A model generated the notes under the pieces. The model searched no databases, was not told the DNA's origin, and worked only from the letters and a program-made list of their open reading frames with translations. Shown piece by piece: positions 1-9,940 of a stretch of DNA of 64,000 nucleotides. The stretch's first letter is position 1, and the number at the start of each line of letters is the position of its first letter. A program made the position numbers and the translations under genes. This DNA is from Cryptomeria japonica (taxonomy: Eukaryota; Streptophyta; Pinopsida; Cupressales; Cupressaceae): the NCBI RefSeq assembly GCF_030272615.1, contig NC_081406.1, positions 210,960,997 to 211,024,996 of the forward strand. The letters run 5' to 3'.

Positions 1-1681
1 CCCCTCCTTGAATTCATGAAGTTTGCTCATGTTGTTGAGTTTGTGAAGTTCAATATGAAATTCGCTCATGCATGAAGTTGAGGTTTGCCCATGTAGGTTT
101 GAACATGCAGTTGAGATTCGCTCATGTATGTTTAAAGATGAAGATTGCTCTAGATGGTGTGCACATGAAGCTTGTTTCAATCACCTTGCTTATGAAGTTC
201 GCTCCAATCTTCCAAGTCATGAAGTTCGCTCCAATCTTCCAAGTCATGAAGTTCGCTCCAAATGTCTAACTCATGAAGTTCGCTCCAAATGTCTAACTCA
301 TGAAGTTCGCTCCAATTTCTCAACTCATGAAGTTTGCTTCAAAAGTCCAACTCATGAAGTAAGTGTTCTCAAATTTGCTTCATTCCTTTATTCCCAACTT
401 CGCTCATGAAAGCTTGAAGGTGTAGTTTGCTCCAAATCCCCAACTTATGAAGTTCGCTCCAAAAGCTCAACTCATGAAATTCGCTCCAACTTGTCAACTC
501 ATGAAGTTTGCTTGAAATCATCAACTCATGAAATCGCTCTTGATCATCAACTCATGAAGTTCATTTTGTGTAAAATTCACTCCATTTTGTCAACTTATGA
601 AGTTCGCTCCAAAAGTGCAACTCATGAAGTTCAAGTTCGCTCCAAATCCCCAACTTATGAAGTTCGCTCCAAGATGCCAAGTCATGAAGTTCGCTCCAAG
701 AGGCTAAGTCATGAAGTTCGCTCCAAGATGCCAAGTCATGAAGTTCGCTCCAAGAGGCTAAGTCATGAAGTTCGCTCCAAGATGCCAGTTCATGAAGCTC
801 GCTCTTGAGTGTTTGATCATGAAGTAAGTATTCTCAAATTTTCTTCATTCCTTTATTTCCAACTTCGTTCATGAAGGCTTGAAGGTGAAATTCACTCCAA
901 TATCCCAACTCATGAAGTTTGCTCCAAAAGTGCAACTCATGAAGTTCAAGTTCGCTCCAAAAGCTCAACTCATGAAGTTCGCTCCAAAAGCTCAACTCAT
1001 GAAGTTCAAGTTCGCTCCAAAAGCTCAACTCCTGAAGTTGAAATTCATTCATGTGTGCTCATTCATGAAATTTGCTCCAATCTTCCAACTCGTGAAGTTT
1101 TCCCTTGAACATTTGAATATGAAGTAAGTGCTCTCAAATTTCCTTCATTCTTCCACTTTCAACATGAAGAAGTTCGCTCCAAATCTCTCAAGCATGAAGT
1201 TCGCTCCAAATTGCCAGTTCATGAAGTTCGAAGTTCACTCACCTAACCTTGAAGATGAAGTCCTTCTGGAGGTTGTGCTTATGAGGTGGATTTCAAATCA
1301 AGACTAAACTCTCCCTTGCTCACTTTCACCTACACTTTTGACTTCAATATATGATGACATGAACATCATGAGGTCTTAGAGCGAAATTTAGTTCTTTACA
1401 TAAGGAGTGTTCATGAAGTGAAATTTGCTCCCCAAGAGTAGCACTTGAAGTGACCCTCTAATTAACAATTCTTCTTCATTTGAACTCATGATATCTAGAC
1501 TTTGCAAACTTACTTACTTCATACTCATGTAAGACTATACACCTGACTCCTAGCCATTTGAACGCCTATACCTCTCTAATGCAAAGGCTAATAGCTAAAG
1601 ACACCAAACAATACCTAGAAAGCAGAAAAAAAAATGGGGGTCCCCATTTGTGATGTGGCGATGTGTGAATACCTCACAACA
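1..1681 (-). mobile_element. E0: partial giant LTR (5' part, minus orientation)
   Basis: This is the 5' part of a giant LTR of the same family as E1, E2 and E4, read on the minus strand and cut by the window start. Its terminus on the right reads, on the + strand, GATGTGTGAATACCTCACAACA and then GTCCC. It matches the ends of E1 (13174) and E2 (24945), including a GGGGGTCCCC palindrome about 35 bp inside. The minus strand therefore begins TGTTGTGAGG, a TG start typical of an LTR. The purine-rich minus-strand sequence just outside (GAAGACAAGGGGAC) could be a polypurine tract, which would make this a 3' LTR with its internal region to the right. That is uncertain. Everything from 1 to about 1245 is a minisatellite. 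Confidence 0.75.
14..1245 (-). repeat. 27-bp minisatellite in the E0 LTR
   Basis: Repeats of about 27 bp are built on the + strand core CATGAAGTTCGCTCCAA followed by about 10 variable bases. They are best ordered at 180-330 and 600-800 and more degenerate elsewhere. Because 27 is divisible by 3, the array gives spurious open frames with a nine-residue HEVRSN-type repeat. On the LTR strand the core contains GAGCGAA, which also occurs in the hairpin arrays of E1 and (as GAGCGA) E2. The array occupies the same place, between the LTR 5' end and the expected promoter. Confidence 0.85.
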
Positions 1682-1699
1682 GTCCCCTTGTCTTCAAGT

Positions 1700-2053
1700 G
1701 GCAAGAGAGGGAGGCCTAATATTGACTAGGTGATTCGTGAAACTGAGAAGGAGATCGATGCCATCTTTGAGTGCTTCAAAGTGACAACTGAATTTTTTGT
1801 TGAGTTGAATGGGCATTTGTCAAGCATCTATGATACGTTGGCTTGAATGGAGACCAACCAATCCTAGATAGATAAACAAGTTGCTTCTCTTTGGGGCAAG
1901 GTGGCTATGATGTGGTCTACAGTGGATTCCTTGAAGAATCAAGTTCATTTGGTGGAAGACGCCATCATTCTCATCTACAGTATTTATCTGGTCATGTTGA
2001 AGCTTTGTGAGCATATGGGAGTGCCAATTTCGCTCTTGAAGCCTTGGGCATAA
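1700..2053 (+). pseudogene. coding remnant, unknown product
   Basis: One frame is open over about 115 codons except for three nonsense codons: TAG at 1727, TGA at 1844 and TAG at 1865. It ends at TAA 2051. The translation is rich in charged and hydrophobic heptad-like residues (for example EKEIDAIFECFKV and KQVASLWGKVAMMWSTVDSL), which suggests a decayed helical or coiled-coil protein, perhaps an accessory retroelement ORF. No family is recognised. The three stops are of the type produced by C-to-T or G-to-A change. It lies just outside the E0 terminus. It could still be a chance open frame. Confidence 0.3.
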
Positions 2054-4485
2054 TTAACTTGGCAAGTGTAGGCTAGACGAGGTTTTGTGTTGGCTTCATT
2101 TTCTGTTGTATGTTGTTGAAAAAGTGTCAATGACTCATTAGCGGGACTTATTCCAATAGTATTAATTGAAGCCTTTATCCTAGAGTGTCATGTCCCTCCC
2201 ATGATCATTATACATATATAAAACCTAAATAAAATAATAATTATTAATTAATATAATATTTATTAATGAAAGATTAATTACAATTATTAAATACTTATTT
2301 ATTTAATATCTAATATTATTATTTAATTAGTATTCATTAATGATAATATTTTGAAATTATTCAAATAAGAATAAATCAATATTTTGATAGACATTTTGTA
2401 CACAACAACTAGAAGTTAAAATAGTTAGTTTTGCATCAATAAAGACTGGCATTAGGATTGTTATAAAGATCTTATCGAAGAAAATTGTCTTAAAACTACT
2501 GGATTCTGCCTCAAGCGATCACACTGTCAACTTTTGACACAGGATGAAGACAACGATAGAGCCAGGTTCGAGCAGATTCCATCAGTCGATGGCCATGGTA
2601 TACCACACTACCTTTATCAAACAGAGGGAAGATGCGATCCTATCAATAACACCAAATGCTAATTGATAACAAAAGAATGATAGCATATGGATATTGATCA
2701 ATCAAGGCCTACGATTGAATAATGAATGTCGGAGACAATCCTATAGACAGCGATCAACATACAATTAAAGTGTGTTTTCCTTGGAGAAATACGATTAAGA
2801 TAAGGAGGATTGACTTACATGAGTAACTAATTTAAAGTGGTCAAAGAGAACTAAGGCAGCGAATATACAAAGTATATAATAAACTAATCATTGAAGAGCA
2901 ATTAAGCCATTAATATAAGACGTGCCTCCTTAAGGGAAGACTACTTCAAAAGGACATGACCATTGGGAGTTGAGAATATAAAAGGAGGCTGAACACGTAT
3001 GCTTAGGGGGGAAGTCTAATGATGTTTTGGAATGCAGAAAACCAGTAGTAATATTAATATAGACTGCAACACGTATGACAGTCATTCTTAATTTCTTATA
3101 TAGTGGCATACCAGATCTGACGCATGATCAGATCTGTCTGCCCTTACACCCACTAAATATAGTTATTGCTTTTTAGGTGGTGATGGTATCATTAATTTAC
3201 ATATTTGGTAATTAGAAGATACATAAATATTTGATAATATAATTTAATTCCTTTATTTATTTCTATTCAAGTCTAAAAAGGATAATAGATTTATCTATAT
3301 AATAATTGTCAGCAAGATTGTCCAGATCAGATCAGAACTGTCATTAAGTTATTGGCAGTATTCCCTTCTTGGTGGCATGCACAGTGATGTGCTCGATATG
3401 ATGAGTAAGATTGGAAGCCCCATAATGATCATATGCAGAATTTAGTAATAATATAAATATAGATATTAATATAATAATAATAATTATAATTATTATAATA
3501 TCTTTTAGAAACTGTTCTGCAGTAATGCAAAATAATTCATATAACTAGTTATTAATAAATATGTAAATGTTTTATAATGAATCAGAATAAGATCAATTAT
3601 CTAGTATGGTAAATTAGCAAGTACTTGATAGACAAAGGAAAGAGAGAATATCACAGATTTGATTCACATTAAGATAGAATTGTCTCTTAATCAAGTTAGT
3701 TCAAGTCATAAGTACAAAGAAATAGATTAATTATGGTTATAACAGGTCTAAACCTAGTAGGGGACATTAGATAGAGCTGAGAGAGGAGGGAGAAGGCGGT
3801 CTTTTTGGCCAAACTTTTGTATAGTGTCTTGTAGTTTGAGTACTTTCTGGTGTGAAGTTCAGTAGTTCGAGTATAAAGTTCTGTGTATTTCAATGTTTGT
3901 AAGTTTGGAGAAAGTGTTTATGCAAGTAGTTATGCTCTCCATGATGAAAATGCCTACATAATAGGAAATTTTAGGGGATAAAAGACTCATCTTTGGGGTC
4001 ACATTTGTTATCTTGTTATTTCTGGTTAGTTTTCTGTCACAGCAGATTTAAAAGCTTTTCATTAGTAATATATGAGATTGTTTATTTATACACAGATCAC
4101 TATGAATGTTTTGTCATGTGATATTTTGTGAACTGCATCTTAAGTGAAATTGCATTCATACTAAAGGGATTTTGAGTGTAATTTGGTTCTTTGTTTTAAA
4201 TTGATTTATATCTTGCTCTTAGGCTTCTTGGATTTACAGATGTGCTTGTCCGTTATTTTAAATTCTTGACTCTGGCACCAATTGGATCAAGTTGTCGAAC
4301 CTCCTTTGATGATTAATCATGTTTTATAATAAATATTTACTCTTTTCTTTGTGATTCTTATAAGTTATGATCTACTCAATATGCAGAATCATAATGATGC
4401 TAATTCACTCCAATCATTAGAGATCTTTCACTCCAATCATAATGTGGATATTTGAGTAATCTTAGGTTATATGAGTTGTTTGCAG
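2054..4485. other. AT-rich spacer, no gene recognised
   Basis: This stretch is strongly AT-rich, especially 2215-2400 and 3440-3500, where TAA/ATA-type simple repeats occur. No coding signature or terminal repeat could be identified. It may be old, decayed repeat DNA. Confidence 0.5.
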
Positions 4486-4560
4486 CAAAGGATCCATGTT
4501 TGTTGGAATTAGTTGAATTTTCATCCTTAGTCACTTCATTATCTAGTGTTCAAGAGGTCC
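4486..4560 (+). other. weak candidate exon interrupted by E1
   Basis: If E1 and one copy of its GGTCC duplication are removed, 4486-4560 joins 13180-13195. The joined 91 nt is open in one frame, with an acceptor-like GTTTGCAG before it and a donor-like GATAG/GTAAGA after it (GT at 13196). The product would contain KDPCLLELVEF and SSVQEVLGLKD. No family is recognised, its phase does not join KASII exon 15060, and a 30-codon open frame is not rare by chance. Confidence 0.2.
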
Positions 4561-5630
4561 CGTTGATGTGTATTTTGTACACGACCAAACACAGAATAAA
4601 ATACCCAGAGGTATCTTATCCTCTCTTGAGTAAAGTCTCCGAATGCTGAAGATATCGCAAAAAAGGATCAATTGGAAGGACTTCAAGGTTCTGCTTTGTA
4701 GGATCTCTACTCGCGGATAAGCACTAGTGGTCGTTGTGTTTGCTGTTTCTTCAAGGGGCCTTACGTACTTTCAAAGAAAGCTTATCCGTGCTACTATCTT
4801 TCCAAATGAGGAAACAGGATTCTCCTAATACTAACAGATTTTCAAAAAAGATCAAAAGATAAGGGTTTCGAGGAAGAGATACTTAAACTAATCCTAAGAA
4901 TGACTTAATGAAGACTGGTCTTGATAAGATTCTACCAATTTCAGTATCGCCAAAGGATTACAACTCCACTGGAATTGGTGCGATCTTCTAAGGGTATTCA
5001 ACGATTTTCAAATCACCAAGGAGATAGATACTATCAGGGAGATACATATCAATACTTCTAATGATGATTGAACTCTTAACCAATCTTAATGTTTCTAGTT
5101 GACCACACAAGGCGTTCTTACAATCAGTAAGAAGCTAGTGGTTTGGAATGTGAGTCTTATCGAAGATCAGGCACAACATTCATCCTTCAAACTTAAAATT
5201 TAAATGCTATCTCTACTAAGAGTGATTCAAGAAGATAAACAACCATGAAAGTAGCCTCAAGGATTGCAACAAAACACCATAACTTCAATATTTCATTGAT
5301 CTCATAGCCAAATAAACAACAATTGTTCAACTTTCTCTCTTCACTACTCAATTTTGCTACAAACAATATTAAACTTATTTCTCTCCAACTTTCTAACTTT
5401 TCTAACCTTTTTAATATGAAATGAGTTAGGGCTTATATAGCACTCTCAAATACAATGAGCGGCCCGGATCAAAATAAGATTGATGGCTGAGATTTTGACA
5501 CCTAAACCCTAATTAGGGTTTGTTACAAAAAAGTCCCCATTTAGATAAACATTATTAATCCATAGCCAATAAAAATTGGCTCAAATAACGAGGAAACATA
5601 GACCAATAGGGATTAAGCTGCCACATCATC

Positions 5631-8600
5631 TTATAACAACTTTTCATCTAGAACCTTGTTCCCTTTCCTATGCTCTTTTCTAGCATATTCAATGAATCTG
5701 GACACAATTCCCTCAATCTCATCAATGGGAATCTCAGGAAGATTCTTCATTCGTTCTTCCAAGTGAAGGACTTGATCAAAAGCAGTGAGAAGAGTCATCT
5801 CCCACCTAGGCTCAAGTTCTTTGGTCTTCTCAATCAGGAACATAGTAGCATACATTTGATCTCGCTGCCTTTCTGTAACGATGTTCTCTTCCTTGCAAAA
5901 GATGACCTTGATTCTGTCTTCCAACTCCTGGATGTCCACATCTGTCTCGATCTCAATCCGTCTGTCAAGGATGGTACACAACACCTCAAACACCTTGTCT
6001 TGAACTGGATGGATGGTGCCTTCAACTCGGCTGCATCTGGTGTTGACGTCTTCAAAAAGAACTTCCTTCATCTGGAGCAGAGCTAACCACTGCAGGAGGC
6101 TATGGGTTCCTCCATCCATTATATTTTCTTGTGCTAGAATCCGTCTTGGTGTTTCTCTTATCACTTGTAAGACTGGGATGATAACATCTCTAGCGTGAGT
6201 GAATGGAGCTACAGTTATCATTAGATTGTGGATAATCTCAAGGACCTGGATAGCTCGATGAACTGTCTTCATCATCCTTGTTGCAAATTCCATGGCCACC
6301 TTGTAAGATTCATCAATCCAAGAACTCATGAGTTGGACTAGGCTCTTCACCCTCTCTGCCTCACTTATTGATTCAAGAGGAAGTGCATGCAAAGGAGATA
6401 TTGCTGGATCTTGTCGTCTCAAAGGTTGGTTAAGATGGCTAAAATAATTCCTCCAAGCACTTACCTCTCTTTCGAGCTTCTTATTCCTTTCCACTTCTTC
6501 TTTGAGTTTGTCTCTGAGTGCTTTCAGTGAATCAGTTGCTTCTTCCATAGCATGCTCTGAGGTAAGTGGACCAAGATCAAATGTTTCTAGATCATATTCT
6601 TCTGCTAGAATCTCATCCTCATATTTGTCCACCACTGGTGTAGCTATCTGCACTTTTCTGGATCGTGTCTCATCTCTAATTACCTTTGACATCTTTGTGG
6701 CCTTCTTCTTCTCTATTACTTCATGAGAATTTCCTATAAGGCTTTCCAAGTCAAATACATGTTCTTCCTCTTCAACCACAACTACCCTTGCCAACCTCTC
6801 TTTTAGCCAATTCAGAATGGTAGATCTCCTTTCCCTCACTTGTATTTCTTTAGGCAGAGGTCTATCTTCCCGGAAAGGAGATGTTGCTTCATCATCATTC
6901 TTTTCTTCTTGTTGCTCATTAGCACCAACCTGGGGAGATTGACTTGATGAATGCTGAGGCGTCTGTCCTTTTCCTTGTTTATCATTCTGTACCATGGATT
7001 CCATAGACTCATCAATTTCATACACTATCTGCCTCTGATCTTCTCCTTGACTTGCTTCCTTTTCATGCCTAGAAGATGTGCTTGGTGGGCGATCAAGATT
7101 TATTTTCTGCTTCTTCTTGGAAGGTTCTCTCTTCTCAGGTCCTTCTTTCCTCTTTGAACGTTTGGAATGAGAAGTATTCTCACTCACACTTGCTTCTCCT
7201 TCTTCTAGTCTTGTTTCCAAGGTGAATGTCATAGATACATTCCGCTCCTTCAACTTTTGATGCTGTACGTCCACCCATCTGCGAGTGCAAGATAAAACGA
7301 GAGCCATCAAAGCTCTTAGGTCTAAAACCTCGGGCTCATTCCAATCTACCTTCACTTCTTTATTTTCCTTCTCATAGGATGATTGGAGGTATCTACCACT
7401 GTCCTGGGCTTGATCGGCTACTCTATAAATTTTGCATTTCCTGATGAGATCCAAGGGTAACCTGGAATGCATTTTTCTTTTGACCTCTACATCATCCTGG
7501 ACATTTATCCAAAAGTCTTCCACTTGAAACTCATGTTTGTACTTCTTCCCGACTGTCTCTTCTATATAACCATGAGGATCAAAATTCTCCCTTGAGGCAA
7601 AGGATGTGAATGAATATAGAGATAGTTCCTTCTCCGCATCTTCCGCGGCCTGAGTATTAGGACACACTTCAACTGAGTTACCTAGTAGGATGGGTACGAG
7701 AATTCCATTTCCATGCTTGTGTCTTGATGCCTTGGCACAAGCTGTCAACTGTCTAGTCACCTCAAGTAGTATTATCCTGTCTGTAGGATATCTCGGCAAC
7801 ATGTAGGGAGGCGAAGGACATCCATGAACTCTGATGTATGTGAATTTTGGAAACTGAATGAACCATGCACCATGCTTCTTCACGAGCTCCTGTGCATCCA
7901 GAGACAGTCGATTGTGAATCCCTCCTTGCAATGTCTTGGTGATATACATCGTGAAGGTTTCATTGACTAGCTTGTAGTCACTCCTTGGCAGATGATGCAG
8001 TTGAACATAAGAATCACAAGCTCTTATTTCTCCAGGTCCTCTTCCAACAACTCCTCTGTGAGGTAGTCCTGCATACTCAAAGCCTCTGATCAAGGCATAT
8101 ATAACATATGAACTCATGTGAAATGACTTGGTAGGCCTTAGTCTTCTCAACTGCACGTCCAGGCTGTTGCTAATGATTCTAGCCCAATTGAGCATTCCTT
8201 TTCCTTGGACGATCAGTTGTATGAAGAAGAACATCCACTTGTCAAAGAAGAAAGCTTGAGAGGCACCCGTGACCTGATTGAGCAAGGTTATCAAATCCTT
8301 GAATTCTTCTTGGAAATCGATTCTGTGCGGTGTATTGGGAATCTTATTCAGGCGAGGTCTGCTCTTGAGTAGCCAATTCTTGTTAATGAAATTCAAGCAG
8401 GAATCAGGATCATCCTCATAGATAGACCTAGCTCCTTCTAGACTTTTGTAGATCATGTCTCTATGTTCTGGGAGATGAAAGGCTTCACTTATAGCTTCCT
8501 CCGAAAGATAGGCTAAGATAGTTCCATCCTCGGCTACGATCGTCCTTGAGTGTGAATCATAGTGCCGGGCACACTTGATCATCAACTCATGACACTTGAC

Positions 8601-8837
8601 TGCGGGAGGGAAACCTGCAGCCTTGATGATGCCACTCTCAATTATCTTCTTTGCAACAGGTGACGGCTTGCCGATGTAGGGCGCTTCTCGAAACTTCTTC
8701 ACATTGAAGTTTCCTAAATTGGTGTCTCCGATATTGCTCCACTTGGACACGATCCTGGTTTCCAATTCGTCATTCCTCTGATCCTCCTTGATGAGAGCCT
8801 GTCGAGTAGTGGATCCTCCGGCCTTGGGGGTCGTCAT
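5631..8837 (-). CDS. LTR-encoded protein of the giant-LTR family (intact, 1,068 aa)
   Basis: This is a complete open frame inside the E1 solo LTR. The start was placed at the Met of MTTPKAGG (8837) rather than the Met five codons upstream, because E2 has MATPKA at the same position and a splice acceptor lies just before it. Residues 1-500 form a conserved region with [15 protein letters not shown] near 115, [15 protein letters not shown] near 200 and [13 protein letters not shown] near 325. Residues 535-690 are low-complexity and charged, with a basic cluster (KRSKRKEGPEKREPSKKKQK, about 560) that could be a nuclear localisation signal. The remainder is mostly helical, with a likely coiled coil near 760-800. 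Homologous but diverged copies lie in E2, both E3 LTRs and E4. Function is unknown. It resembles the accessory ORFs that some plant Ty3 elements carry, but I cannot assign a named domain. Confidence 0.8.
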   Translation of the reverse strand: MTTPKAGGSTTRQALIKEDQRNDELETRIVSKWSNIGDTNLGNFNVKKFREAPYIGKPSPVAKKIIESGIIKAAGFPPAVKCHELMIKCARHYDSHSRTIVAEDGTILAYLSEEAISEAFHLPEHRDMIYKSLEGARSIYEDDPDSCLNFINKNWLLKSRPRLNKIPNTPHRIDFQEEFKDLITLLNQVTGASQAFFFDKWMFFFIQLIVQGKGMLNWARIISNSLDVQLRRLRPTKSFHMSSYVIYALIRGFEYAGLPHRGVVGRGPGEIRACDSYVQLHHLPRSDYKLVNETFTMYITKTLQGGIHNRLSLDAQELVKKHGAWFIQFPKFTYIRVHGCPSPPYMLPRYPTDRIILLEVTRQLTACAKASRHKHGNGILVPILLGNSVEVCPNTQAAEDAEKELSLYSFTSFASRENFDPHGYIEETVGKKYKHEFQVEDFWINVQDDVEVKRKMHSRLPLDLIRKCKIYRVADQAQDSGRYLQSSYEKENKEVKVDWNEPEVLDLRALMALVLSCTRRWVDVQHQKLKERNVSMTFTLETRLEEGEASVSENTSHSKRSKRKEGPEKREPSKKKQKINLDRPPSTSSRHEKEASQGEDQRQIVYEIDESMESMVQNDKQGKGQTPQHSSSQSPQVGANEQQEEKNDDEATSPFREDRPLPKEIQVRERRSTILNWLKERLARVVVVEEEEHVFDLESLIGNSHEVIEKKKATKMSKVIRDETRSRKVQIATPVVDKYEDEILAEEYDLETFDLGPLTSEHAMEEATDSLKALRDKLKEEVERNKKLEREVSAWRNYFSHLNQPLRRQDPAISPLHALPLESISEAERVKSLVQLMSSWIDESYKVAMEFATRMMKTVHRAIQVLEIIHNLMITVAPFTHARDVIIPVLQVIRETPRRILAQENIMDGGTHSLLQWLALLQMKEVLFEDVNTRCSRVEGTIHPVQDKVFEVLCTILDRRIEIETDVDIQELEDRIKVIFCKEENIVTERQRDQMYATMFLIEKTKELEPRWEMTLLTAFDQVLHLEERMKNLPEIPIDEIEGIVSRFIEYARKEHRKGNKVLDEKLL

Positions 8838-9407
8838 TTGATACCTACACAAAAGCTTAAAGTTAGGGTTTGAGCATAATATCTTAAGGTATAGGATTTA
8901 AGACCTTTCAAGGAAATAACTAAATATTAATTTGAAAACGATATGATAAATCCTAGAATTACGAATTTTCAAATTAATATTAATTATGAATGGAAATCAG
9001 ATTGCACAAGACTTAAATTTTCAAAGGATTGCTATGGAAATCAAACTAAAATCTTGAACGAACTTTCAAAATTCTGATTATTCATACCTCTTCCTTGAAT
9101 TTTAGCTATCAACCTTGAAAAATGAAAGAAGGAAGATGAGGATTTGCTGGACAAGGATGTTTGATTTGAATTTCTGGTCTTCTCTTTGATGGCTTCAATC
9201 TTCAATTAACCTTCAAGCTTCCTCCAAAATCTGGAAATTAACCTTCAACCAGCTCTTCAATCAAAAATTCGCTTTCAATCAACCTTCAAGATCTGGAAAT
9301 TTGTCTTGAATCTGCTCAATTTCGCACCACTAGTTCTGCTCCTCAAATTCACACAAGGGAAAATGAATGAATGATTTAAAATTTCAAAACACACCTCTCT
9401 TTATATA
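8838..9407 (-). promoter_or_regulatory. E1 LTR promoter (TATA box) and putative 5'UTR intron
   Basis: On the minus strand GCGCCCTATATAAAGAGAGG places a TATA box at 9401-9407, about 570 bp before the start codon. A donor-like GAAGAG/GTATGA (GT at 9087-9086) and an acceptor-like TGTGTAG/GTATCAAATG (AG at 8846-8845) would remove about 243 nt and leave only seven bases before ATG. E2 has the same TATA context, the same donor (GAGGAG/GTATGG) and an intron ending near the ATG, which supports a real regulatory architecture. Splicing itself is inferred. Confidence 0.55.
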
Positions 9408-9940
9408 GGGCGCTCACCTTGATTTCCCTTAAGGCCGACTTGGCAAATAGGAAATAAAATAAAATAAAATTCCTCTTAAAGGATGGCCGACTTGCTTGTA
9501 AAGGCAAAATAATGAATATTGAGCGCTCAAGCATAATTTTTTAATTTTTTAAATTAATTTCCAAGCTAAGGGTGGATTTTTTCATTTATTTCAAGGCTTA
9601 GAAATTAATTAATTAAATTATAAATGTCCTTATTCATGCGAATTTGTCCTAGTCTCCCAAATGTGTTGTAATAGGCAAATTTGGTGAAAGACTATAGGCT
9701 AGCTTAGGGAATGTTAAAGCTTGATTAAGGCTTGATGAATCTTCATTCCTTAGGCATTAAAATATTCAAAGTTTAGGTCTCTCCAAGGAGGCTTGCTTGA
9801 ATTTTTTATCTAGGCTTGTTTGCTTCATTAATCAACATCCTTACAACCTAGATTTGCCATCTCCCATGCTCTTGCCATCATAATTTTGCAACTTGCCTTC
9901 AACTTAGCCCAAACAAGGTGAATAATAGGTGTTCTCAAGA

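Noticed and set aside
68-808. Long open frames with HEVRSN-type repeats in E0
   Set aside because: They are a by-product of a 27-bp repeat whose length is a multiple of three; copies are uneven and carry no start or regulatory context.
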